From positions 1 to 5,661 of the forward strand of contig JAICXV010000192.1 of the NCBI GenBank assembly GCA_025934545.1: DNA of 5,661 nucleotides, read 5' to 3'. The position numbers and the translations under genes were made by a program. The first letter of the stretch is position 1, and each line of letters opens with the position of its first letter. Below, piece after piece: positions 1 through 5,625 of this stretch. The notes beneath the pieces are model-generated. The model searched no databases. It saw nothing but the letters and a program-made list of their open reading frames with translations, and was not told the DNA's origin. Source of the DNA: Verrucomicrobiia bacterium. Lineage in GTDB: Bacteria > Verrucomicrobiota > Verrucomicrobiia > Limisphaerales > Palsa-1400.

Positions 1-278
1 AAAACGAAACCAATATGGCGCGACCGCCAGGCAGCGAGTTGGCGGTCGTTCAAGTCAGCAATCGTTTCGCCGCCGATGACGACTTCACCTCTGGTTGGTC
101 GGTCAAGGCCGCCGATTAGATTCAGCAACGTGCTTTTGCCGGAGCCGGACGGGCCCATCAACGCGAGGAACTCGCCCTGCGGCACTTCGAGGTTGAGGTT
201 TTGCAAAACGTGAATGTCCTCCGAACCGCGCCGGAAAACTTTGTCGACGTCTTTAATTTGGAGCAGAGCGGTGCTCAT
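1..278 (-). CDS. ABC transporter ATP-binding protein, MacB/LolD type (N-terminal part, cut by window edge)
   Basis: Reading the minus strand from the ATG at 278-276 gives 92 open codons that run off the window without a stop. The start MSTALLQIKDVDKVFRRG is typical of MacB/LolD-family ATPases, which power lipoprotein or macrolide/peptide export. Walker A is GPSGSGKST (residues 42-50), followed by LLNLIGGLDRPTRGEV (51-66), the segment that in this family leads to the Q-loop; the visible end, RHIGFV, lies just before the expected Q-loop Gln. Signature, Walker B and H-loop lie outside the window. The start codon lies one base after the TGA of the upstream adaptor gene (TGA-T-ATG), so the two are probably translationally coupled and form one transport system. 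It cannot be told from here whether the ATPase is fused to a MacB permease domain or is separate. Confidence 0.93.
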   Translation of the reverse strand, partial: MSTALLQIKDVDKVFRRGSEDIHVLQNLNLEVPQGEFLALMGPSGSGKSTLLNLIGGLDRPTRGEVVIGGETIADLNDRQLAAWRSRHIGFV

Positions 279-279
279 A

Positions 280-1497
280 TCAGAGCTTTGCTTCTTTCAC
301 CCGGTCGCCGTCTTTCAACTTTTCCGGTCCTTCAACGACGACTTTTTCGCCACCTTTCAAATTTGAAAGCACCGTCACTTCGTCGCCGCGATCGCCGCCG
401 GTTTTGATCGCGCGCCGTTCCAACCTATTGTCCGCGACGACAAAGACGATGTCCTGCTGGCCATCTTTGCGCAATGCGCTTTTGGGAATGACAAGGCCGC
501 TGACCTGGGCCGGGTGGTCGGCACTTTGTTGAAAGGAAACTTTCACACCCATATCGGGCAGAATGCGTTTGTCGAGTTTGTCGAAGCCGATGCGGACTTT
601 GACGGTTGCTTTTTGGCGATCGGCGGTCGGAATAATCGCGATGACCTTGCACGGAATATGCCAGTCCTGGTAGGCATCGAGCACAGCGTCGACCGGCTGA
701 CCGGCCTCGACGCGGTTGATGTAGTTCTCGTTGACGTCGACTTCAATTTCAAGCGACGCCATGTCGACAATGGTGCCGATGCCGGTGCGGGTGAAACCGC
801 CGCCGGCGGACATCGGCGAAATAATTTCGCCGGGTTGCGCCGATTTTGAAACGATCACGCCAGGGAATGGGGCGCGAATGACAGTATCATCGAGCTGCTG
901 TTGCCAGGTGGCGACCTCGCGTTGCGCAACAATGATCTCGGCTTGCTGGCGTTCAAAGCGTGCGTGCAAGGCATCGGCATCGGACTGAGCTTTGTCCAAT
1001 TCGGATTGAGTGGCGATTTTGTGCTCGAACAAATCGGACGTTCGCTTGAGGTCCTTTTTGGCTTGTTCGTATTGCGTGGAAGTTTCGGCGACGGCGGTTT
1101 TGGCGACGGACAGTTGCGCCTTCGCATGGTCCAGACCGGTTTGGATGTTCGAAGGGTCCACACGCGCGAGGACCTGGCCGGTTTGAACGGTTTGGCCTTC
1201 GTCGAAATTCACTTCGATAACCTGACCGGTTATCTTGGAAGAAACCGTCGCCTGCCGGCGCGCGGTGACGTAGCCGGATGCATTGAGAACTGTTTGCGAA
1301 CCACCGCTGCCAGTCGCAGGTTCTGCAACAGTGAAAGTTTTAACTTCGGGAACACCTGTGCGTGTAGCGAAGGCGAACGCAGCCCAGCCGACGATGGCGA
1401 GGATGAGAATTACTAAAAGGATTTTGCCCCAAGGCAACGGATCCCGGGCGCGACTGCGGTCAATCTTCAGTTCGTCGAGCTTTTTGATATTTTCCAA
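280..1497 (-). CDS. HlyD/MacA-family periplasmic adaptor (membrane fusion) protein
   Basis: A 405-residue adaptor that would link an inner-membrane ABC transporter to an outer-membrane channel. A basic N-terminus is followed by one membrane anchor at about 25-45 (KILLVILILAIVGWAAFAF). The first lipoyl half spans about 75-116 (GYVTARRQATVSSKITGQV...GQTVQTGQVLARVD), an alpha-helical hairpin rich in Ala, Gln, Lys and Glu spans about 117-204, and the second lipoyl half is at about 205-228 (TVIRAPFPGVIVSKSAQPGE). A beta-barrel (about 248-322) and a membrane-proximal domain (about 330-400) complete the family's usual order and length. The start is TTG at 1497-1495; no ATG lies nearby and no strong Shine-Dalgarno is visible, so a different upstream start is possible. 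The next gene is an ABC ATPase one base downstream, which favours the MacA-like type over RND adaptors. The substrate is unknown. Confidence 0.92.
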   Translation of the reverse strand: MENIKKLDELKIDRSRARDPLPWGKILLVILILAIVGWAAFAFATRTGVPEVKTFTVAEPATGSGGSQTVLNASGYVTARRQATVSSKITGQVIEVNFDEGQTVQTGQVLARVDPSNIQTGLDHAKAQLSVAKTAVAETSTQYEQAKKDLKRTSDLFEHKIATQSELDKAQSDADALHARFERQQAEIIVAQREVATWQQQLDDTVIRAPFPGVIVSKSAQPGEIISPMSAGGGFTRTGIGTIVDMASLEIEVDVNENYINRVEAGQPVDAVLDAYQDWHIPCKVIAIIPTADRQKATVKVRIGFDKLDKRILPDMGVKVSFQQSADHPAQVSGLVIPKSALRKDGQQDIVFVVADNRLERRAIKTGGDRGDEVTVLSNLKGGEKVVVEGPEKLKDGDRVKEAKL

Positions 1498-1538
1498 GGT
1501 CGTAACAGCTTTCGATATTGCGGCGCAAAGGTCAAGAA

Positions 1539-1646
1539 TAGGAGCGCGGACTTTAATCCGCTTCAGCGATGCGGCACTGCAACGATGAAAATCACCTTCG
1601 GCAGTGATTCGTTCGAGGGCGAAGCGGACTGAAGTCCGCGCTCCTA
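1539..1646. repeat. 108-bp REP/MITE-like element with 26-bp terminal inverted repeats and TA ends
   Basis: The left end at 1539-1564 (TAGGAGCGCGGAC...CCGCTTC) matches the reverse complement of the right end at 1621-1646 at 24 of 26 positions, and both ends begin with TA. Each arm is itself a palindrome: in the right arm GCGGACT and AGTCCGC are separated by two bases. The 56-bp interior carries competing hairpins: AATCAC (1590-1595) with GTGATT (1604-1609), and CACTGC (1575-1580) with GCAGTG (1601-1606). It has no coding capacity. The structure fits a paired REP unit or a small non-autonomous mobile element. The right-hand TA gives the TAG stop of the upstream hydrolase gene. As RNA the whole element can fold into one long stem and may end or weaken transcription before the transporter genes. 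Copy number elsewhere in the genome is not visible here. Confidence 0.72.
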
Positions 1647-2546
1647 GCGCTCTTCCGCGACAAAATCAGCAACGACTGGTCGATGATCAGAGGCGAGCCC
1701 CCAATCGGGCGGATTGAAAACATATGTGTCCTCGTTCAGCCATTCGCGAGACATGCCGCGGCTGACGAATATGTAATCGATGCGGCTGTAGACGTCTTGT
1801 TTGGCGAAGTGATAGGTCCAGGTGACGGCGTGTTCGTCGCTGGGAATATGCGCAGGATGGGGACGTTCGGCAGGACGCAGATCGAATAGAGGGTTCGCGT
1901 CGTTGCCAATAATTGTTTTTAGCGGAGCCGAATCGCGGATGTCGTTGAAATCGCCAAGCACGACCAAATTTAAATTCGGGTTGGCGGTGAGACGCCTTGC
2001 AATCAGTTCGCGGAGCAGTGTGGCTTCCTGCAAACGTTCTTCCGCTTCGTCGCCAGTGGCAACGAGCACGCGGGATTTTAAATGCGCAGCGATGAGTGTG
2101 AAATGATAGTTGGTATTCACTTCGATTTCGACTTCGGCAAAGCCGCGACTGACGAAATGACGATGTGAACCGAGCAGGAATGCGTCGTTTGTATGCGGTT
2201 GTCGCAACGTGAATGGAAACTTGCTCAGGACAGCGAGGTGAATGTTGGTGTCGTGGCCCTCGACATGTTCCCAGAAGGGCAGATCCAATCCGCCGGTTTT
2301 GAGACACGCTTGCAGTTCCATGAGCGCGTTGGTCGTTCCCATTTCCTGTAATGCGATAACGTCGGGTTTGATGGCGAGGATGTTTTGGCAGACGTGTGCT
2401 TTGGCCTCTGGCGATTTTGCTTTGCGATGGCCGGAGGGTTGATCGAGATAGTTCTCCAGATTGTAAGTGGCGACGCGAAAAATCTGCGGTGCGGCGTAAC
2501 TGAATTGCACCAGAGCCAGAAGCAGCACCATGGTCCGTCCGAACAT
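1644..2546 (-). CDS. Secreted endonuclease/exonuclease/phosphatase (EEP) family hydrolase
   Basis: A 300-residue metal-dependent phosphodiesterase/nuclease fold protein. Residues 1-18 (MFGRTMVLLLALVQFSYA) look like a Sec signal peptide cleaved after an Ala, so the enzyme should act outside the cytoplasm. EEP motifs appear in order: ATYNLENY (Asn29), DVIALQEM (Glu68, metal ligand), AAHLKS (His155), VVLGDFND (Asp199, Asn201), SRIDYIFVS (Asp257), and the C-terminal SDHRPVVADF (Asp287, His288). All catalytic residues are present, so the protein is probably active. Substrate could be nucleic acid, phospholipid or another phosphodiester; the sequence does not decide. The start is ATG at 2546; a second Met at residue 6 is possible. 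No Shine-Dalgarno is seen. The TAG stop falls in the terminal TA of the inverted-repeat element, so insertion of that element may have set the present C-terminus. The gene is divergent from the neighbouring sugar-isomerase-like gene. Confidence 0.92.
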   Translation of the reverse strand: MFGRTMVLLLALVQFSYAAPQIFRVATYNLENYLDQPSGHRKAKSPEAKAHVCQNILAIKPDVIALQEMGTTNALMELQACLKTGGLDLPFWEHVEGHDTNIHLAVLSKFPFTLRQPHTNDAFLLGSHRHFVSRGFAEVEIEVNTNYHFTLIAAHLKSRVLVATGDEAEERLQEATLLRELIARRLTANPNLNLVVLGDFNDIRDSAPLKTIIGNDANPLFDLRPAERPHPAHIPSDEHAVTWTYHFAKQDVYSRIDYIFVSRGMSREWLNEDTYVFNPPDWGLASDHRPVVADFVAEER

Positions 2547-2624
2547 GCGCGCAGCTTAGGAAGACGATGGGCGGGCGTCACGTAACATTTGCGCAGGAGA
2601 GGGCGTCTCTGGTATCTCAACTAT

Positions 2625-3545
2625 ATGAATCGCCGTGAATTTCTCCGCACCTCTGTCCATGCCAGTGTTGCTCTAGGCGGCATTGCCGCGTTGCAAGGCT
2701 GTGCTACCGAACAAAAACCTTCGAAGCACTTTGTCGCACCAAAAGGTTTCGAACGCGCCGGTTCGCCGCGATTCAAATTGAGCATGTGCGCCTATTCGTG
2801 GCGTAGTGCGCTTTCGGCCCACAAAATGGACATGTTTCAATTTATCGATTATTGCGCCGACCATGGCTGCGACGGAGCGGAATTGACGTCCTATTATTTT
2901 CCGAAGGACATGGACACGGCTTGGATGGCGCGCTTCAAACGGCACATGCACATGCGGTGCATTGCCGCGAGCGGCACATCGGTCGGAAATGATTTCACCG
3001 TGCCGGATGACAAAATGCCGGAGCAGATTAAGCTGGCTAAAAAATGGGTCGACCACGCGGAATTTTTTGGAGCGCGTTATGTCCGTGTTTTTGCGGGGAT
3101 GTCCAAGCAAAGCGATCCGCAAGTCGCGACCGAGCGCTGCATCGCGGCGTTGAAGGAATGCTGCGAATATTCCGGTAAAAAAGGAATCATGCTCGGGCTG
3201 GAGAATCATCACGGTATCGTCGCCGAACCGGAACAAATTATTCATATCGTCAAAAGCGTGGATAGTCCCTGGCTGGGCATCAACTGTGACACCGCGAATT
3301 TCCAAACGGTCAACCCTTACGATTCTCTCGAACAAATTGCTCCGTATGCGATCAACGTCCATTTCAAAGGTGAGATCCATCCAAAGGGACACGAGAAGGA
3401 AAAAGTCCCCGCTGATTTGCGCCGCCTCATGAAAATTCTGCGCGACGCAAACTATCAGGGTTACCTGGCGCTCGAATACGAATCAGCCGAAAATCCCGCC
3501 ACCGGCATTCCAAAGCTGCTCACGCGCATGCGCGAGCTGATGTAA
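2625..3545 (+). CDS. Tat-exported sugar phosphate isomerase/epimerase-like TIM-barrel (probable lipoprotein)
   Basis: A 306-residue xylose-isomerase-like TIM barrel. It begins MNRREFLRTS, a twin-arginine motif (RRxFL), then a hydrophobic stretch (VALGGIAAL) and LQGC with Cys26 as a possible lipobox, so it is probably exported folded and may be lipid-anchored. Barrel motifs follow: GCDGAELTSYYFP (81-93), YVRVFAG (152-158), LGLENHHG (190-197), GINCDTANF (218-226), INVHFKGE (243-250) and YLALEYES (280-287). Glu193, Asp222, His246 and Glu284 match the four metal ligands of the family. Exported versions of this fold are common in Planctomycetes and Verrucomicrobia and are usually linked to sugar breakdown, but the substrate cannot be told. 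ATG 2625 is preferred over the in-frame TTG at 2589 because only it puts RREFL at the N-terminus. AGGAG at 2595-2599 is about 25 bases from this ATG, too far for a normal ribosome binding site. Confidence 0.92.
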   Translation: MNRREFLRTSVHASVALGGIAALQGCATEQKPSKHFVAPKGFERAGSPRFKLSMCAYSWRSALSAHKMDMFQFIDYCADHGCDGAELTSYYFPKDMDTAWMARFKRHMHMRCIAASGTSVGNDFTVPDDKMPEQIKLAKKWVDHAEFFGARYVRVFAGMSKQSDPQVATERCIAALKECCEYSGKKGIMLGLENHHGIVAEPEQIIHIVKSVDSPWLGINCDTANFQTVNPYDSLEQIAPYAINVHFKGEIHPKGHEKEKVPADLRRLMKILRDANYQGYLALEYESAENPATGIPKLLTRMRELM

Positions 3546-3547
3546 AA

Positions 3548-3835
3548 TCAGCTCTCGATGACGTTGATTTCGACGGGCTCGACTTTGACGCCGAGCTTTT
3601 CAAGCCACGCAACGGCGGCTTTGACGTCATCGCGTTTGCCGTCGAGTTCAAGACAAACGATACCGATTTCATCGGTGACGCTGGCCTGGCGGATGTTGGT
3701 CATGACAGGAAATTTGTGGCCAAGCTCCCAGATGACGGGATTAGTGATGAGCTTCGGCGGATACATCAGCCAAAAACGGGCCTGACGCGGTTGACTGCCG
3801 TTGCCTGCTGCTTTTTTAGATTTCGTTTTGGCCAT
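3548..3835 (-). CDS. Stand-alone NIL-domain protein (putative methionine/sulfur-amino-acid sensor)
   Basis: A 95-residue soluble protein. After a Lys/Gly/Gln-rich tail (1-20), residues 21-92 form one NIL domain: FWLMYPPKLITNPVIWEL (21-38), the conserved NIRQASV (47-53) and CLELDGKRDDVKAAVAWLEKLGVKVEPVEI (ending near 90). NIL is the small ACT-like domain at the C-terminus of the methionine importer ATPase MetN, where it binds methionine and inhibits transport. Here there is no ATPase. It is the last gene of the SAM-riboswitch operon, 14 bases after the sulfur-carrier gene, with the best ribosome binding site in the window. I infer it binds methionine, homocysteine or another pathway amino acid and modulates the upstream enzyme, or acts as a partner of the sulfur carrier. 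Its exact function is unknown. It has no Cys cluster, unlike ferredoxin-linked NIL proteins. Its stop lies two bases from that of the convergent gene. Confidence 0.88.
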   Translation of the reverse strand: MAKTKSKKAAGNGSQPRQARFWLMYPPKLITNPVIWELGHKFPVMTNIRQASVTDEIGIVCLELDGKRDDVKAAVAWLEKLGVKVEPVEINVIES

Positions 3836-3838
3836 GTG

Positions 3839-3845
3839 TCCTCCT
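3839..3845 (-). promoter_or_regulatory. Strong Shine-Dalgarno (AGGAGGA) for the NIL-domain gene
   Basis: The minus strand reads AGGAGGACACATG, a near-perfect Shine-Dalgarno with about four to five bases before the ATG at 3835-3833. It fixes that start. It stands out because the other genes here have weak or no such site, suggesting the NIL protein is translated more strongly than the enzyme and carrier. Confidence 0.85.
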
Positions 3846-3849
3846 GAAA

Positions 3850-4125
3850 TTAACCGCCGGCGATTGCGGGAATGATGCTGATTTCGTCGCCGTCTTTGAG
3901 AGCGGTCTGCTGGTTTTGCAAAAAGCGGATGTCCTCTTCGTTTACATAAACATTGACGAATTTTCGGACGTTACCAGTGTCGTCAACGAGCCGTTCCTTG
4001 ATCCCGGGATAGCGGTTTTGCAATTCGGTGAATGCGCCGCCAACGGTGGTTGCGTCGATTGACACCAGTTCTTCATCGTGCGTCAGCTTACGCAACGGAG
4101 TAGGGATTCGTACTTTTACTGCCAT
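3850..4125 (-). CDS. CysO/MoaD/ThiS-family ubiquitin-like sulfur carrier protein
   Basis: A 91-residue beta-grasp protein that ends exactly in Gly-Gly (SIIPAIAGG), the tail that is adenylated and converted to a thiocarboxylate in MoaD, ThiS and CysO. The order VRIPTPLRKL (5-14), NRYPGIKERLVDD (37-49), KFVNVYVNEEDIRFL (55-69) and LKDGDEISIIPAIAGG (76-91) resembles mycobacterial CysO (IPTxLR, FVNIYVNDEDVRF, DGD, VAGG) more than MoaD of molybdopterin synthesis. CysO gives sulfur to the PLP enzyme CysM to make cysteine. Here the gene sits 11 bases after a PLP enzyme of the same fold type and before a NIL-domain gene, under a SAM riboswitch, so I infer that it gives sulfur to homocysteine synthesis. 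No tail residues follow Gly-Gly, so no proteolytic maturation is needed. The required E1-like MoeB/ThiF enzyme is not in the window. The ribosome binding site is weak, fitting coupling to the upstream gene. Confidence 0.92.
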   Translation of the reverse strand: MAVKVRIPTPLRKLTHDEELVSIDATTVGGAFTELQNRYPGIKERLVDDTGNVRKFVNVYVNEEDIRFLQNQQTALKDGDEISIIPAIAGG

Positions 4126-4136
4126 AAAAATTTCAA

Positions 4137-5417
4137 TTAAGCGTTAACGGTGCGGTTTTCAGTTTCGAGCAAGCTTTCGAATTCGCGCAAGCTCGGCCGG
4201 ATTTCGCGCGTCTCACCGACGTGGCCGACAACAGCGTCCAATGTCTTGAGTCCGTTGCCGGTAATGCACAGAACGGCGGAATCATTCGCCGGAATGCGAC
4301 CACTGGCAATAAGTTTCCGGGCGACCGCCACTGTGACGCCGCCGGCTGTTTCGCAAAAAATGCCTTCGCATTCGGCAAGGTCTTTGATGCCCTGGCGAAT
4401 CTGGTCGTCGGTGACATCGTCCGCATGACCGTTAGTTTCTTTCATGACTTTCAAGGCATAGAAACCATCGGCAGGTGTGCCGATGGCGAGCGATTTGGCA
4501 ATGGTGTTCGGCTTGACTGGTTTGAAGAAATCGAGTCCGGCCTTTTGCGCGACAGAAATCGGTGAGCAACCAGAGGGTTGCGCGCCGTGGATGTGGTATT
4601 TCGCCTCGGAGACCAGTCCCAGTTTGATCGCTTCCTGATATGCCTTGTGCACTTTCGTCAGCAAGGAACCGGAGGCCATCGGAATGACAGTATGATTCGG
4701 AATTTTCCAGCCGGACTGTTCCAGAATTTCCAGGCCCATGCTCTTGGAGCCTTCGGCGTAATAGGGCCTCATGTTCACGTTGACGAACGCCCATTGATAT
4801 TTGCCGGCGATTTCCGCGCACAAGCGATTCACTTCATCGTAATGACCTTTGATGCCGACGACGGTCGCGCCATAAACCAGCGAGTTAACAACTTTGCCTT
4901 GTTCGAGGTCGGACGGAATAAAGACGTAGGCTTTGAGGCCAGCGGACGCAGCGTTCGCGGCGACGGAGTTGGCGAGGTTACCGGTCGAAGCGCAGGCGAC
5001 GGTGGTGAAACCAAGTTCACGCGCGCGGCTCAGCGCGACGCTGACCACGCGGTCTTTGAAAGAGAGCGTGGGATAATTGACGGTGTCATTCTTGATCCAC
5101 AATTCGCGGATGCCAAAACGGCGCGCCAAACGATCGGCTTTAATGAGCGGGGTGAAACCAACTTCGCGACCAACGGTCGGATCGTGCGCGACCGGTAACA
5201 ATTCGCGATAACGCCACATGCTTTTGGGCCGGGACTCGATGACCTCGCGTGTCATGGAGGTTTTAATACGGTCGTAGTCGTAAGCGACTTCGAGCGGTCC
5301 GAAATCGAACTCGCAGACGTGGTTGGCGGTCAGCGGATATTCACGTCCGCACTCGCGGCACTTCAGCGCCTTCATGAAGCCAGTTGCTTTTTCCATAAAA
5401 CTTTCAGTGCGACGCAT
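4137..5417 (-). CDS. thrC: Threonine synthase-like PLP enzyme under SAM-riboswitch control (possible O-phosphohomoserine-dependent homocysteine synthase)
   Basis: A 426-residue fold-type II PLP enzyme of the threonine synthase family, which acts on O-phosphohomoserine in the cytoplasm. A short zinc-ribbon-like N-terminus has Cys20, Cys23 and Cys35, but Asp38 where a fourth Cys is usual (CEFDFGPLEV). PLP motifs: YPTLSFKDR with Lys121 as the Schiff-base lysine, ASTGNLANS (143-151) for the cofactor/substrate carboxylate, PMASGSL (246-252) as the phosphate-binding loop, and CITGNGLKT (384-392) near the C-terminus, where classical enzymes have TGHGLKD. By sequence alone it would be called threonine synthase. 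The SAM riboswitch, the CysO-like carrier 11 bases downstream and the NIL gene instead suggest sulfur-amino-acid synthesis: replacement of phosphate by thiocarboxylate sulfur to give homocysteine. The start is uncertain: ATG at 5417 is the longest; in-frame ATGs at 5396 and 5375 also precede the first Cys, and only 5396 has a weak GAAAG before it. Confidence 0.9.
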   Translation of the reverse strand: MRRTESFMEKATGFMKALKCRECGREYPLTANHVCEFDFGPLEVAYDYDRIKTSMTREVIESRPKSMWRYRELLPVAHDPTVGREVGFTPLIKADRLARRFGIRELWIKNDTVNYPTLSFKDRVVSVALSRARELGFTTVACASTGNLANSVAANAASAGLKAYVFIPSDLEQGKVVNSLVYGATVVGIKGHYDEVNRLCAEIAGKYQWAFVNVNMRPYYAEGSKSMGLEILEQSGWKIPNHTVIPMASGSLLTKVHKAYQEAIKLGLVSEAKYHIHGAQPSGCSPISVAQKAGLDFFKPVKPNTIAKSLAIGTPADGFYALKVMKETNGHADDVTDDQIRQGIKDLAECEGIFCETAGGVTVAVARKLIASGRIPANDSAVLCITGNGLKTLDAVVGHVGETREIRPSLREFESLLETENRTVNA

Positions 5418-5446
5418 GGCGCCGCTCGGTTTCGCGTCGGGGCAAT

Positions 5447-5476
5447 AAAAAACCCCTTCTCATCGAGGAGAAGAGG
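5447..5476 (-). terminator. Intrinsic terminator of the SAM riboswitch (expression platform)
   Basis: On the minus strand, CCTCTTCTC (5476-5468) pairs with GAGAAGGGG (5461-5453) across a six-base loop (CTCGAT) to give a 9-bp stem with one G-U pair, followed directly by six T (5452-5447). The 5' arm can instead pair with GAGAAGAG at 5498-5491, which overlaps the 3' strand of aptamer helix P1. With SAM bound, P1 holds that strand, the terminator forms and transcription stops about 30 bases before the thrC-like start. Without SAM, the 8-bp antiterminator forms and transcription goes on. Confidence 0.92.
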
Positions 5477-5494
5477 CTAAAGCATCTGCGCTCT

Positions 5495-5625
5495 TCTCAT
5501 CTTTTCCCGGGACAATCGCTCTCGCGGTTTGTTCCGAGCTGGATTTGGCACCTGTCGTAACGAACGCCTTCGTCACCGGTTGCCGTGGTTTCATCGGGCC
5601 AGTCCCTCCACCACTCGTAATGAGA
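5495..5625 (-). promoter_or_regulatory. SAM-I (S-box) riboswitch aptamer
   Basis: The minus strand carries the S-box core: GGAGGGACTGGCCCGATG (5609-5592, kink-turn and P2), then GAAACC, GGCAACC (5584-5578) and GGTGCCAAATCC (5552-5541). Helix P1 pairs TCTCATT (5625-5619) with GATGAGA (5501-5495). P3 is an 8-bp hairpin, GTGACGAA/TTCGTTAC, closed by a GGCG loop (5576-5557). A P4-like stem region follows, and the sequence between P4 and P1 ends CCCGGGAAAA. This class binds S-adenosylmethionine and in most bacteria turns off methionine and cysteine synthesis or uptake genes when SAM is plentiful. The terminator and competing antiterminator immediately downstream show control by premature transcription stop. 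It governs the thrC-like, sulfur-carrier and NIL genes, which makes a pure threonine role for the first gene unlikely. Confidence 0.96.

Noticed and set aside
280..1497. RND-type (AcrA-like) adaptor assignment
   Set aside because: The directly adjacent downstream gene is an ABC ATPase of the MacB/LolD type, and no RND pump is seen, so a MacA-like role fits better.
2589..2624. In-frame TTG giving a 12-residue longer TIM-barrel protein
   Set aside because: It would bury the RREFL twin-arginine motif inside the protein; ATG 2625 places it at residues 3-7 as the Tat signal requires.
3808..3830. Plus-strand T-rich stretch (GCTTTTTTAG) as a terminator for the TIM-barrel gene
   Set aside because: It encodes the Lys-rich start of the NIL protein on the minus strand and has no stable hairpin before it.
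3850..4125. MoaD for molybdenum cofactor synthesis
   Set aside because: No moa genes are present, the sequence blocks follow CysO, and the operon is under SAM control.
4578..5198. Long plus-strand open frame (206 codons) opposite the thrC-like gene, and similar frames at 901-1416 (plus) and 2673-3392 (minus)
   Set aside because: They lie fully inside well-supported genes, show no recognisable motifs or ribosome sites, and are explained by codon bias of the real gene on the other strand.
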